From CAYRTV01 sp964505785 (GTDB taxonomy: Bacteria; Acidobacteriota; Aminicenantia; Aminicenantales; Aminicenantaceae), in assembly GCA_964505785.1 (NCBI GenBank), contig CAZDJZ010000044.1, positions 1-11,141 of the forward strand: a stretch of DNA of 11,141 nt. The letters run 5' to 3'. Both the position numbers and the translations under genes were made by a program. Position 1 is the first letter of the stretch. Every line of letters starts with the position of its first letter. Below, piece after piece: positions 1-6,841 of this stretch. Below the pieces are notes generated by a model. It saw nothing but the letters and a program-made list of their open reading frames with translations, did not search any database and had not been told where the DNA came from.

Positions 1-71
1 GCCGACGAGACTCGAACTCGCGACCTCCGGCGTGACAGGCCGGCGTTCTAACCATGCTGAACTACGACCCC
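1..71 (-). tRNA. tRNA-Asp (anticodon GTC), 3' end cut by window
   Basis: Read on the minus strand, the sequence folds as a tRNA. The 5' acceptor strand is GGGGTCG (65-71), followed by TA and a D arm starting GTTCAGC. The anticodon stem CCGGC/GCCGG encloses the loop CTGTCAC with anticodon GTC (34-36), and the T arm carries TTCGAGT. Four bases of the 3' acceptor strand (CGGC) pair with the 5' strand; the last three pairs, the discriminator base and CCA lie outside the window. It decodes Asp codons GAC and GAT. Confidence 0.95.
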
Positions 72-96
72 GCCTAAAGGGGTTTGAACTGTCTAA

Positions 97-125
97 ATAT
101 TAGCTTTAAATTGCTTATATGTCAA
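97..125 (-). promoter_or_regulatory. Promoter of the tRNA-Asp gene
   Basis: On the minus strand a perfect -35 box TTGACA (120-125) is followed after 17 bases by TAATAT (97-102), a fair -10 box. The expected start near position 90 leaves a leader of about 19 bases before the tRNA 5' end at 71. Spacing and position suit a sigma-70 type stable-RNA promoter. Confidence 0.6.
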
Positions 126-149
126 CTGTTAATATGTTTCTTTAACCTG

Positions 150-530
150 CTACCAGCGATACGTTATTTCATATTCATAGGTGCGGATCTGATTATGAGA
201 CTGAAGATTGAAACAAACAGCATCAAAATAAACCCGCTGACCCGGCTCAATATTCCCGGAATTGGCCGGATACCCTTTGGCTGTATCAATGACATTTGTT
301 TTATCCGCATCTGAATAACAAGTGATTTCCACCTCAACCTCATAAGCCGCTTTATCCCCGATATTTTTGACATATCCTTCAAACTGGGGAAAGCCGTCTG
401 TTGAATAAGTTTCCAGGAGATCACCATCAAGTATAAGCTCGGCTTCCCCCTTATCGCCGGTTTCACATCCTGCTCCGGAAATCATGAAAATGGCAAAACA
501 AACAACCGCTGTTTTAAAGTTAATTCTCAT
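150..530 (-). CDS. Small lipoprotein with FxLYD-like domain
   Basis: The 126-residue product starts with a short basic N-terminus and a hydrophobic segment ending in GAGC, so Cys22 is the likely lipidation site, although the lipobox is imperfect (Gly at -3). Residues 48-122 look like a single immunoglobulin-like beta domain of the FxLYD type: a G-x-V-x-N-x-G strand (GYVKNIG, 52-58), alternating hydrophobic strands (YEVEVEI), then IEPGQRVYFDA (94-104). Such domains occur in envelope proteins of unknown role, so no specific function can be given. The start is supported by AGAGGG just upstream. It is a single-gene unit lying between a repeat-rich gap and the tRNA promoter. Confidence 0.75.
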   Translation of the reverse strand: MRINFKTAVVCFAIFMISGAGCETGDKGEAELILDGDLLETYSTDGFPQFEGYVKNIGDKAAYEVEVEITCYSDADKTNVIDTAKGYPANSGNIEPGQRVYFDAVCFNLQSHNQIRTYEYEITYRW

Positions 531-578
531 CCTTTTCCCTCTAAATGATTATTTTTTTCTTTGCTCTTAGATGCATGT

Positions 579-607
579 ATTATACACCCTTTCATTAACC
601 TGAACTA
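579..607 (-). promoter_or_regulatory. Candidate promoter of the FxLYD-like lipoprotein gene
   Basis: A perfect -10 box TATAAT lies on the minus strand at 579-584, about 49 bases before the start codon at 530. The -35 position (602-607, TAGTTC) is poor and falls inside the left end of the palindromic repeat. The call rests mainly on the -10 box and its distance. Confidence 0.4.
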
Positions 608-661
608 TTACTTAGCCTGGATTATTCACGGGAATCTCGGCCCGTGAGTAATTCAGGTTAA
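595..661. repeat. Palindromic intergenic repeat (family A, two-armed copy)
   Basis: The arms 616-632 (CCTGGATTATTCACGGG) and 641-657 (CCCGTGAGTAATTCAGG) can pair over all 17 positions, two as G-U, around the 8-base loop AATCTCGG. A second, perfect 10-base inverted pair, TTAACCTGAA (595-604) and TTCAGGTTAA (652-661), brackets the hairpin. The same unit recurs at 11078-11106: 26 of 29 bases match the complement of 633-661, and 20 of 21 match 612-632. It is probably a dispersed non-coding palindromic element of the REP or MITE kind. No U-tract follows, so a terminator role is not indicated. Confidence 0.75.
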
Positions 662-800
662 ATAAATATATATTTATTAAGTCAGGCCATTATGATTATA
701 AATTTATTTATGAATAATAAGTGTGCTGATTGTGATATAGTTCAAATTAATCATTGCCCTCTTTCTTGGATTTTGATAAAAATCAGTAAGACTTAAGTAA
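661..800. other. AT-rich gene-free stretch with an 18-base palindrome
   Basis: This part of the 531-900 gap is strongly AT-rich. AATAAATATATATTTATT (661-678) is a perfect self-complementary 18-mer directly abutting the family A repeat. No coding region, RNA gene or convincing promoter is visible; TATAGT (736-741) and TTGATA (773-778) are isolated boxes without partners at proper spacing. The promoter of the downstream peptidase gene presumably lies here but cannot be pinned. Confidence 0.5.
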
Positions 801-830
801 GATGGTACCGGTTCATCCGCGAAGCAGCAA

Positions 831-867
831 AAGATCCTTACGTCGCTTCGCTTCTCTGGATGACAAG
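831..867. repeat. Short intergenic repeat (family B, copy 1)
   Basis: AGATCC (832-837) and GGATGACA (858-865) bracket a core reading ACGTCGCTTCGCT. A related unit lies at 5335-5368: AGATTCC, then ACGCCGCTTCGCT, then GGAATGGCA. The flanks can pair (GATCC/GGATg), giving a hairpin. Similar strings, in which 'agatcc...ggatgaca' flank GCTTCGCT, recur between genes in many environmental bacterial genomes. The element fills the leader of the peptidase gene and creates a spurious 33-codon upstream extension of its reading frame. Confidence 0.6.
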
Positions 868-887
868 GTGTGTCAGGTCAGATTAAA

Positions 888-895
888 AGAGGAGG
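888..895 (+). promoter_or_regulatory. Shine-Dalgarno site fixing the S10 peptidase start
   Basis: AAGAGGAGG ends at 895, five bases before ATG at 901. The in-frame ATG at 802 has no such site and would place repeat-derived residues ahead of the signal peptide. Confidence 0.85.
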
Positions 896-900
896 AAGAA

Positions 901-2382
901 ATGAATAAAATATTTGCCCGCATCATTTTCATTTGTATCGTAATTATATCGGTTTCTCTTTGGGCACAACCCGTCGAGGATGGGGAAGAAAACTGGGCCG
1001 TCACCCATCACTCCATTGAAATCGACGGAGAAACCATTCCTTATACCGCTACGGCCGGAACACTGCCGCTTGTATCAAAGGAAGAAACAAAGGGCCATGT
1101 ATACTTTACGGCCTACACCCGGGACGATGTCAATGATTTATCCCAGCGGCCTGTAACGTTCGCTTTCAACGGAGGCCCTGGTTCCTCCTCCATATGGCTG
1201 CATATGGGGGCTTTGGGACCAAAAAAAGTGCAGATGCGTGAGGACGGATTGGAACCGGTTTATCCCTTTCAGCTGGCCGACAATCCTTATTCCATCCTGG
1301 ATATAACCGATCTGGTCATGATCGATCCGGTTTCAACCGGATTCAGCCGGGCAGCGGCAGGAGAAAGTCCAAACCAATTCCACGGATACCAGGAAGATGT
1401 GGAATCCGCAGGAGAGTTTATCCGTCTGTATATCACAAGGTTTGACCGCTGGTCCTCCCCGAAATATATCCTGGGCGAAAGTTACGGGACCATCCGGGCC
1501 TCAGGCCTGGCCGGTCAGCTTCAGGGACGGAGCCTGGGCATGTATCTTGACGGTGTTATTCTGGTTTCGGCTGTGCTGAATTCTTTGACCAAGGATTTTG
1601 CTCCCGGGAATGACCTGCCTTACATCTTTTTTCTGCCCGGTTATACGGCTGCGGCCTGGTATCATAAAAAACTTCCCGCTGAGCTTCTGAACAAACCCCT
1701 GGAGGACGTGCTGGATGAATCCGAAGCCTTTGCCCTGGGTGACTTAAGCGATGCTCTTTTCCAGGGAAATAAAATTTCCCAAGACGAAAAAAACCGCACC
1801 ATTCAGAAACTTGCCCGCTATACAGGCTTATCTCCAGCTTACATTGAGCAGTCCAATCTCCGTGTCAATCTCTACCGCTTTGTCAAGGAACTGCTGCGGA
1901 GCGAACATAAAGTCATCGGCCGTTTGGACAGCCGCTTTACTAATATCGAATCGGATGCCGCCGGCGAACATTTTGAATTCGACCCCTCAAGCACGGCTAT
2001 CACCGGAGCCTTCGCCGCCCTGTTTAACGATTATGTCCGAACGGAGCTGCAATACGGAAATGAAAAGATTTACGCTATCTCCGGACAGGTCAGGCCATGG
2101 AGTTACGGCGAAGGAAATGCGCGTACCCAATTTTCCAATTCCATTGAAGTTTTGCGCCGGGCGATGAGTCAAAACCAGCACTTGCGGATTTTTGTCGCAA
2201 ACGGTTATTATGACTTTGCCACCCCCTATTTTGCCACGGAATACGCCGTTTCTCACCTGGGATTAAACGCTGAATTCGCTGACCGGATAGAAATGCAGTA
2301 TTATAAAGCCGGCCATATGATGTATATTCGAAAAGAATCGCATGAAAAATTGAAAAATGATTTGAAAAATTTTTATAAGTAA
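901..2382 (+). CDS. Exported S10-family serine carboxypeptidase
   Basis: The 493-residue product belongs to the alpha/beta-hydrolase fold peptidase family S10, which removes C-terminal residues from peptides. A signal peptide is evident at 1-22 (hydrophobic run ending SLWAQ), so it acts outside the cytoplasm. The family oxyanion motif is GGPGSSS (91-97). The catalytic Ser is Ser194 in GESYG, the Asp is Asp438 in NGYYD, and the His is His472 in AGHMMY, in the correct order. The length suits bacterial S10 members. The start at 901 is chosen for its strong Shine-Dalgarno site and the signal peptide; an upstream in-frame ATG at 802 lies in repeat sequence. The next gene begins 3 bases after the stop, so the two are probably co-transcribed. 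Substrate preference cannot be read from the sequence. Confidence 0.93.
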   Translation: MNKIFARIIFICIVIISVSLWAQPVEDGEENWAVTHHSIEIDGETIPYTATAGTLPLVSKEETKGHVYFTAYTRDDVNDLSQRPVTFAFNGGPGSSSIWLHMGALGPKKVQMREDGLEPVYPFQLADNPYSILDITDLVMIDPVSTGFSRAAAGESPNQFHGYQEDVESAGEFIRLYITRFDRWSSPKYILGESYGTIRASGLAGQLQGRSLGMYLDGVILVSAVLNSLTKDFAPGNDLPYIFFLPGYTAAAWYHKKLPAELLNKPLEDVLDESEAFALGDLSDALFQGNKISQDEKNRTIQKLARYTGLSPAYIEQSNLRVNLYRFVKELLRSEHKVIGRLDSRFTNIESDAAGEHFEFDPSSTAITGAFAALFNDYVRTELQYGNEKIYAISGQVRPWSYGEGNARTQFSNSIEVLRRAMSQNQHLRIFVANGYYDFATPYFATEYAVSHLGLNAEFADRIEMQYYKAGHMMYIRKESHEKLKNDLKNFYK

Positions 2383-2385
2383 AAA

Positions 2386-3747
2386 ATGAAATACTCCATA
2401 TTGAGCAAAAACATTATTGCCGTTGTGATCATTGGGATACTAACATTTCCCAGCTGCTCGCCGGACCCGGACAAAAAAGCCAATGATTTGTACTTAGAAG
2501 CTTCACGCATTATCCAGACCATCAAACGCTCCGAGCTGACTTACACGGAAACATACGCCAAGTATCAAGAGGCTAAAGAAAAGATCGAGCATCTATTGAC
2601 GAAATATCCATCTTCTTATTTAGCTTACAACCTGAGAGCGGAAGAGACAGCCATCGTCGGGTTAACCTTGGAAGAATTCAGGCAGGCGGAAAAATCATTG
2701 AAGCGGAAGGCCGCAGCCGAAAAAGATCCGATTTTGTGTGCTCTCCTGATTGCAGAAGCAATCAAGGATAATGCCGCCCGAATTATGGCTATGACCGCCA
2801 TTGCAGAGAATCAGGCAGCAGCCGGTCAAAAAGAAAAGGCGATTGCGCTGCTTTCCCGTGTTTTTGAAGATTCCAAGGAGCTGGAAAATTCCAGTTCTAA
2901 GGCCAGAGCGTTAACCGAGATTGCACGGGCTTATTTTAAATTGGGGCGAATGGAAGATGCTGAACGCCGGCTTGGCCTGGCACTGAAATCAGCCGCCGCG
3001 ATTTCAGCCGCAGAGGAATTAGCCGTTACCGCGGCCGCGTACGCGGAATTCGGATTCTTTTCTCAAGCTGCGGACGTCGCGGCCACCATAAAAGATGATT
3101 ACGCCCGAGTCAAAGCATTAGCCGATATTGCCGGTGAATATGGGAAAAACGGCAAACATCAGGATGCCGGGAATTTGTTGAGCCAGGCTCTGCAGATAAC
3201 ACAGGCCATTCAAGGAAATATCCAATCATGGAGTTTGGCGGAAATCGCGGTGGGCTTCGCTAAAACGGAAGAATTCAATAAAGCGCTCGATACGGCCGCT
3301 GCCATTAGAGACAGTAACGCCCTGGCGTGGACCCTGGCTGAATTATCCGGTATTTCAGCTGCGGCTGATGAAGATACCAACCGGAATGAAGAACTCATGC
3401 AAAAGGCACTGGAAAGCCTTGATCCTTCTGAAGATTCCCCGCAAAATGCTTGGGCGCGGGCGGAAATCGCTGCTGAATACGCTGCTGCAGACCAATTTAC
3501 CAAAGCTCTTGACCTGACAAAATCTATAACCCATGACTATTCAAAGAACTGGGCCTTAGCCGCTATAGCCGGACAACTCGCCCAGGCCGGCAAATATACC
3601 TGGGCCCTGGAAATCTCTGCCGGTATAAATGATCCGTATTTTCAGAGCCGGGCTCTCGCTGCAATAGGGCAGCATGGCGGCAATAAAGAGGAATTTCCCG
3701 GGAAAAAAGATATCCGGATCCTCACCGATATATGCCGCCGCATATAA
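2386..3747 (+). CDS. Helical-repeat (TPR-like) putative lipoprotein
   Basis: The 453-residue product has an N-terminal hydrophobic segment (9-20) ending FPSC, making Cys24 a likely but non-canonical lipidation site. A helical region around 30-105 is followed by about nine repeats of 30-40 residues, starting near 131, 171, 209, 238, 278, 310, 352, 384 and 416. Their pattern is roughly ALxxIAxxYxxxGxxxxALxxxxxI, for example KALADIAGEYGKNGKHQDA (243-261). This is typical of TPR or related alpha-solenoid scaffolds that bind proteins or peptides. The last repeat is incomplete and runs into an unrelated basic tail. It begins 3 bases after the S10 stop with no clear Shine-Dalgarno, implying translational coupling. 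I do not recognise a named family; a scaffold or peptide-binding partner of the peptidase is only an inference. Confidence 0.8.
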   Translation: MKYSILSKNIIAVVIIGILTFPSCSPDPDKKANDLYLEASRIIQTIKRSELTYTETYAKYQEAKEKIEHLLTKYPSSYLAYNLRAEETAIVGLTLEEFRQAEKSLKRKAAAEKDPILCALLIAEAIKDNAARIMAMTAIAENQAAAGQKEKAIALLSRVFEDSKELENSSSKARALTEIARAYFKLGRMEDAERRLGLALKSAAAISAAEELAVTAAAYAEFGFFSQAADVAATIKDDYARVKALADIAGEYGKNGKHQDAGNLLSQALQITQAIQGNIQSWSLAEIAVGFAKTEEFNKALDTAAAIRDSNALAWTLAELSGISAAADEDTNRNEELMQKALESLDPSEDSPQNAWARAEIAAEYAAADQFTKALDLTKSITHDYSKNWALAAIAGQLAQAGKYTWALEISAGINDPYFQSRALAAIGQHGGNKEEFPGKKDIRILTDICRRI

Positions 3748-3782
3748 CTTTGGGATCAACCTCGGCGGCAGATCAAAGTTAT
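3744..3782. terminator. Possible bidirectional terminator between convergent genes
   Basis: ATAACTTTG (3744-3752) and CAAAGTTAT (3774-3782) form a perfect 9-base inverted repeat, extended by ATC/GAT past a GG bulge. An overlapping alternative stem pairs TGCCGCCG (3733-3740) with CGGCGGCA (3763-3770). The structure covers both stop codons. Neither side has a good U-tract, so a role in termination is uncertain. Confidence 0.35.
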
Positions 3783-4628
3783 TTCAAATCCCGCCATGCA
3801 CCGGCCTCTGTATTTCAAGGCATGCAGCCATCTGATCATAAAAGGATGGTTTTCCGCCCATAACACAATCGATGGCGAAAAACGGGCGTTTCTGAAAACA
3901 TGCTTCAATTTTGGAAGCGGAAAAACAGTTTTAAAATCTGCAAATCCATGCTGCCGCAGCAATGGAATCATTTCAGTATAGGATGATTCATTAAGGTGGG
4001 CACCCTGAGCTGGAACGCGGCCGGTGCGGGAATAATCCACAATTTGCGTAACATCATTGGGGCCAAAAAATTTATGGGGCATATTAATAATAAAAATTCC
4101 ATCCGGTGCTAGGACAGACCGTACGGAATTGAGAAGTAAACCCAAATCAGCCGGCGCGATATGTTCCAGCACCTGATCAGAAAAAACAACATCATAGGAA
4201 TGATTCAATTTAAACTGAATCACATTGGATGAAATGAACTCGATACCAGGGGGCTGCTTTTCAGGCGGAGGAATCGCTACATCAATCCCTGTTAAGCGCT
4301 TGTGTTTGATACGCGCATCCAACGCAGATAAAAAGTGACCTTCACCGCATCCAATATCTAAAATGGATTTATGTTCCAATTCCCTGCGGAAAAGACGAAC
4401 TGTCTTGCCCTTAGAATTTCTGTTTTTGTCAATTTTTGCTTTTCGATATATAGAATACACGGTTTGATAGAGCTCACGGTACATGTCCAAACGTTTTGAA
4501 AATGATGTCTCCTGAAGAATAGCTTTATGGAATTTTTTCTCCAGTGTGAACGCCTCAATCAAAAAACGCGAAGGAATCCCCGTCAGCTTCGCAAATTTTT
4601 CCGCATCCGGATAATCAGTTTTCGTCAT
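3756..4628 (-). CDS. Class I SAM-dependent methyltransferase
   Basis: The 290-residue product has a helical N-terminal part (1-85) followed by a Rossmann-type methyltransferase domain. Motif I is ILDIGCGEGHF (89-99), which binds S-adenosylmethionine; the acidic end of strand 2 is TGIDVA (113-118); the motif IV region is YDVVFSDQVLEHI (145-157); and LAPDGIFIINMPH (173-185) follows. This matches the Methyltransf_11/23 type. The substrate is unknown. The start codon overlaps the 3' end of the RDD gene by 14 bases and has only a weak ribosome site, so translation is probably coupled. It ends 8 bases from the convergent repeat-lipoprotein gene. Sugar, lipid or small-molecule methylation are all possible. 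Confidence 0.85.
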   Translation of the reverse strand: MTKTDYPDAEKFAKLTGIPSRFLIEAFTLEKKFHKAILQETSFSKRLDMYRELYQTVYSIYRKAKIDKNRNSKGKTVRLFRRELEHKSILDIGCGEGHFLSALDARIKHKRLTGIDVAIPPPEKQPPGIEFISSNVIQFKLNHSYDVVFSDQVLEHIAPADLGLLLNSVRSVLAPDGIFIINMPHKFFGPNDVTQIVDYSRTGRVPAQGAHLNESSYTEMIPLLRQHGFADFKTVFPLPKLKHVFRNARFSPSIVLWAENHPFMIRWLHALKYRGRCMAGFEITLICRRG

Positions 4629-5082
4629 AAGGGCTTTGCTTCACACTGACCACACGTGTACCCGCGGCTAAGTCACCGATCCGGGTCTTCTCCTTTGTCA
4701 TCACAATCAAAATCACGCCCAGAATATTGAGAGCGGGCAAACCATCGACAATACGTAATATGTTTCTTATGAATCCTCTGCGTACCCCCGGCTTCTCCCC
4801 TCCACTTGTCTTGACCCTAAGACCAACAATATATTTGCCCAAAGTGGCACCCGCCAATCCTTCGAGGAACACAAAATATCCAAACATGATGATCAAAAAA
4901 CCAATGCAAAGCGGATCGGTTATAAACAGCCCCTGATTCCAGCGGTGATCAGCGGACTGCATAAGCCAAACTCCCTTGACCAGCCGCGTCAAAGGAAAAA
5001 ATAAGGCACAGAATACAAGAAGATCAATAAACAAAGCCAGAAATCGCGGCCAAAGGCCGGCGTATTTTCTTTTTTCCACCAT
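4615..5082 (-). CDS. RDD family inner-membrane protein
   Basis: The 155-residue product carries the hallmarks of the RDD family: AGLWPRFLALFIDLLVF (8-24) with the conserved Arg and Asp, GATLGKYIVGLRV (78-90), and RIGDLAAGTRVV (134-145). Membrane segments are seen at about 13-34 and 54-75, with a hydrophobic stretch at 110-129. RDD proteins are small polytopic membrane proteins; some have been tied to ion transport, but most have no known role. AAGGA lies 9 bases before the ATG. The gene is first in a two-gene minus-strand unit, with its 3' end overlapping the methyltransferase start. Confidence 0.88.
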   Translation of the reverse strand: MVEKRKYAGLWPRFLALFIDLLVFCALFFPLTRLVKGVWLMQSADHRWNQGLFITDPLCIGFLIIMFGYFVFLEGLAGATLGKYIVGLRVKTSGGEKPGVRRGFIRNILRIVDGLPALNILGVILIVMTKEKTRIGDLAAGTRVVSVKQSPYDEN

Positions 5083-5148
5083 AATTATTCGTCCTTAAAA
5101 AAACCTTAATCATTCTTTCTCATAAAGTTTTGCAGTCTTCCGCCTCTA

Positions 5149-5177
5149 ATTATACGAAATCAAGCCGCCCCTTGCAC
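5149..5177 (-). promoter_or_regulatory. Candidate promoter of the RDD-methyltransferase unit
   Basis: On the minus strand a perfect -10 box TATAAT (5149-5154) lies about 67 bases upstream of the RDD start. Seventeen bases further up is GTGCAA (5172-5177), a weak -35 box. The -10 box is the main support. Confidence 0.4.
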
Positions 5178-5200
5178 TTTTCATATGCCGCAAGTAATAT
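5172..5200 (+). promoter_or_regulatory. Candidate promoter for the hydrolase-oxidase-peptidase operon
   Basis: On the plus strand TTGCAC (5172-5177) is followed after 17 bases by TAATAT (5195-5200), the same -10 sequence as in the tRNA promoter. Its -35 box is the complement of the one proposed for the minus-strand unit. If used, the leader to the start at 5432 would be about 225 bases and would contain the repeat block. Confidence 0.3.
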
Positions 5201-5218
5201 AAATTTAGGGAATGCATC

Positions 5219-5376
5219 ACATTGTCATCCTGAGAAGTGCCTCCTCTTCATTGCGAGCGGCCGCAGGCCGCGTGGCAATCTTAAAATGCCTCGCCGAATG
5301 AAACGAGACCGTTTCCCCCTGAAAGCGCCGTCTAAGATTCCGACGCCGCTTCGCTCCTTGGAATGGCATGTGCGAT
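5219..5376. repeat. Composite intergenic repeat block (family B, copy 2, plus hairpin)
   Basis: This fills most of the 5083-5431 gap. It begins with TTGTCATCCTGAG (5223-5235), whose TGTCATCC is the complement of GGATGACA in copy 1. A strong hairpin follows at 5250-5279: ATTGC/GCAAT outside and GCGGCC/GGCCGC inside, with loop GCA. Then comes a unit at 5335-5368 (AGATTCC, ACGCCGCTTCGCT, GGAATGGCA) related to 831-867. Strings of the kind 'cattgcgagc...gtggcaatct' are common dispersed non-coding repeats in environmental bacteria. No gene is supported in the block. Confidence 0.6.
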
Positions 5377-5431
5377 CTTTTCATTGTTCCGGCTATAGTA
5401 TTGGCATGATGAATTCATAATATAAGGGAGA

Positions 5432-6148
5432 ATGGCCTTGTTCAAAAATTTTAAAAACCTATATTGGCTAAAAGGCATCCGGGGAGCCAATATATATTTA
5501 CTCACCACATCCGGTGAATTAACACTGATTGATGCAGGGCTCAAAGGACAGGCCGATAAAATCCTATCTGAAATTCAAGATTTGGGATTTGAACCGGACC
5601 AGCTGCGGAATATCATCCTCACACATGCCCATTCCGATCATGCCGGCAGCGCGAAAGAACTGGCGGAAAAAACCTCCGCCCGGATTTTTGCCCATCAAGA
5701 GGAAATTCCCTTTCTGGAAAAAACAAAACCTTTACCGGCCGCATCCGGATTAGGAGCTTTATTCAGCTGGCTGGAGAGAAGGATTCTGCCCGCAGTCCCG
5801 CCTGTTTCGGTAAATAAGGGGTTGGCGGATGAAGAAACCATTGCTGTTTTAGGCGGCCTGCAGGTCATTCACACGCCCGGTCATACTCCCGGGGCCATCT
5901 GTCTTTACCAGCCGGAGCAGAAAATTCTTTTCTGCGGCGATACGCTTTTTAATCAAAATCCGGCCACCGGCCGGAAAGGACTGAGGCTGCCGATCAAGGC
6001 TTTTACTTCAGATAGGGAGGCCGCCCGGAAATCTATTGAAAAGCTCGCAGAATTTTCTATTAATACCATTTTTTTCGGACACGGAGATCCTATAATGGAA
6101 AACGGATCAGGTCATATAAAGGAACTGTTAACAAAAACATCTTATTGA
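5432..6148 (+). CDS. Metallo-beta-lactamase-fold hydrolase
   Basis: The 238-residue product has the full metal-binding set of the MBL superfamily: THAHSDHAG gives His65, His67, Asp69 and His70; HTPGHTPG gives His151; FCGDTLF gives Asp170; FFGHGDP gives His217. This predicts a two-metal hydrolase. There is no signal peptide, so it should be cytoplasmic. The pattern is close to glyoxalase II-like and general MBL hydrolases; the substrate is not evident. AAGGGAG ends only 1 base before the ATG at 5432, while a TTG at 5438 would have spacing of 7, so the true start may be TTG two codons later. It heads a three-gene operon, with the oxidase-like gene 24 bases downstream. Confidence 0.88.
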   Translation: MALFKNFKNLYWLKGIRGANIYLLTTSGELTLIDAGLKGQADKILSEIQDLGFEPDQLRNIILTHAHSDHAGSAKELAEKTSARIFAHQEEIPFLEKTKPLPAASGLGALFSWLERRILPAVPPVSVNKGLADEETIAVLGGLQVIHTPGHTPGAICLYQPEQKILFCGDTLFNQNPATGRKGLRLPIKAFTSDREAARKSIEKLAEFSINTIFFGHGDPIMENGSGHIKELLTKTSY

Positions 6149-6172
6149 CTGGAGAAGTAAAGCGGAGGGGTG

Positions 6173-6838
6173 ATGACAATTGATTTAAAAAAAGAACAGC
6201 AAAATTCTTTAAAAAGACCGCGCTATAAATATTCTTTGGCCGCAAAAATATTTTTTACGGCGATCAATGTGTTTACAGGGAAAAAGGTTTCTCCGGCGAA
6301 GGCCAAGCTGATTGAGATTTTAGCCAGTATTCCCTACCGGGCGTGGGAAATCCGGCAATACGGCCGCCTGACCCGGCGATATAAAAATCAAGAGCTGGTG
6401 AAAAAATCCTGCGACATCATACAATGGAGCCGGGAAGCTCAGGACAATGAGTACCTGCACCTGCAGGTCATCAACGAAAAAATGAAAGAGGATGGATTGA
6501 AGGATCCTTGGTATTTGTTTCCGGTTTTCCCCTTTTTCATGGTCGGTTTTTATATTTTTTTGACCCGCCTGATGGCGCTTATCCATATCCGCAGAGCCTT
6601 CCTCTTTAATGCGGAATTTGAAGACCACGCTGAGCATGAATACGCCGCTTTTGTCGAAGAGCATCCCGAATTGGAAAATCAACCGGTCAAGAGTGAAAAA
6701 GTTAAAAAATACGCAGACCTTTCAAATTGGGCGGATGTTTTCCGGCGGATCGGACTGGATGAACGCGACCACATGAATCACAGTTTTGTGCTGAGCGGAC
6801 GGCCGGAAAATGTGGTAAAATATTCTGGAATGCCTTGA
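6173..6838 (+). CDS. Alternative-oxidase-type diiron carboxylate protein
   Basis: The 221-residue product aligns by eye with alternative oxidase (AOX), the membrane-bound quinol:oxygen oxidoreductase. The six expected iron ligands appear in order: Glu48 (LIEILASIP), Glu93 and His96 (DNEYLHL, like AOX NERMHL), Glu150 (FEDHAEHEY, like LEEEAxxxY), and Glu197 and His200 (DERDH, E-x2-H). Tyr157 lies seven residues after Glu150, as does the AOX active-site Tyr. A hydrophobic stretch (114-138) sits between helices 2 and 3, as in AOX, which binds one membrane leaflet. It is compact and lacks long extensions. Start ATG 6173 follows GGAGGGG closely; GTG 6170 would overlap that site. Its stop lies 14 bases before the prolyl peptidase start. 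A related diiron hydroxylase role is possible; activity is inferred. Confidence 0.75.
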   Translation: MTIDLKKEQQNSLKRPRYKYSLAAKIFFTAINVFTGKKVSPAKAKLIEILASIPYRAWEIRQYGRLTRRYKNQELVKKSCDIIQWSREAQDNEYLHLQVINEKMKEDGLKDPWYLFPVFPFFMVGFYIFLTRLMALIHIRRAFLFNAEFEDHAEHEYAAFVEEHPELENQPVKSEKVKKYADLSNWADVFRRIGLDERDHMNHSFVLSGRPENVVKYSGMP

Positions 6839-6841
6839 TAA

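Noticed and set aside
1..149. tRNA-Asp as an integration site
   Set aside because: The 3' end of the tRNA lies outside the window, and no integrase or repeated tRNA fragment is visible.
802..900. N-terminal extension of the S10 peptidase from ATG 802
   Set aside because: It lies in a dispersed repeat, lacks a ribosome site, and would bury the signal peptide; ATG 901 has a strong site.
5130..5420. Plus-strand 96-codon frame in the 5083-5431 gap
   Set aside because: It runs through repeat sequence and has no ribosome site or protein-like composition.
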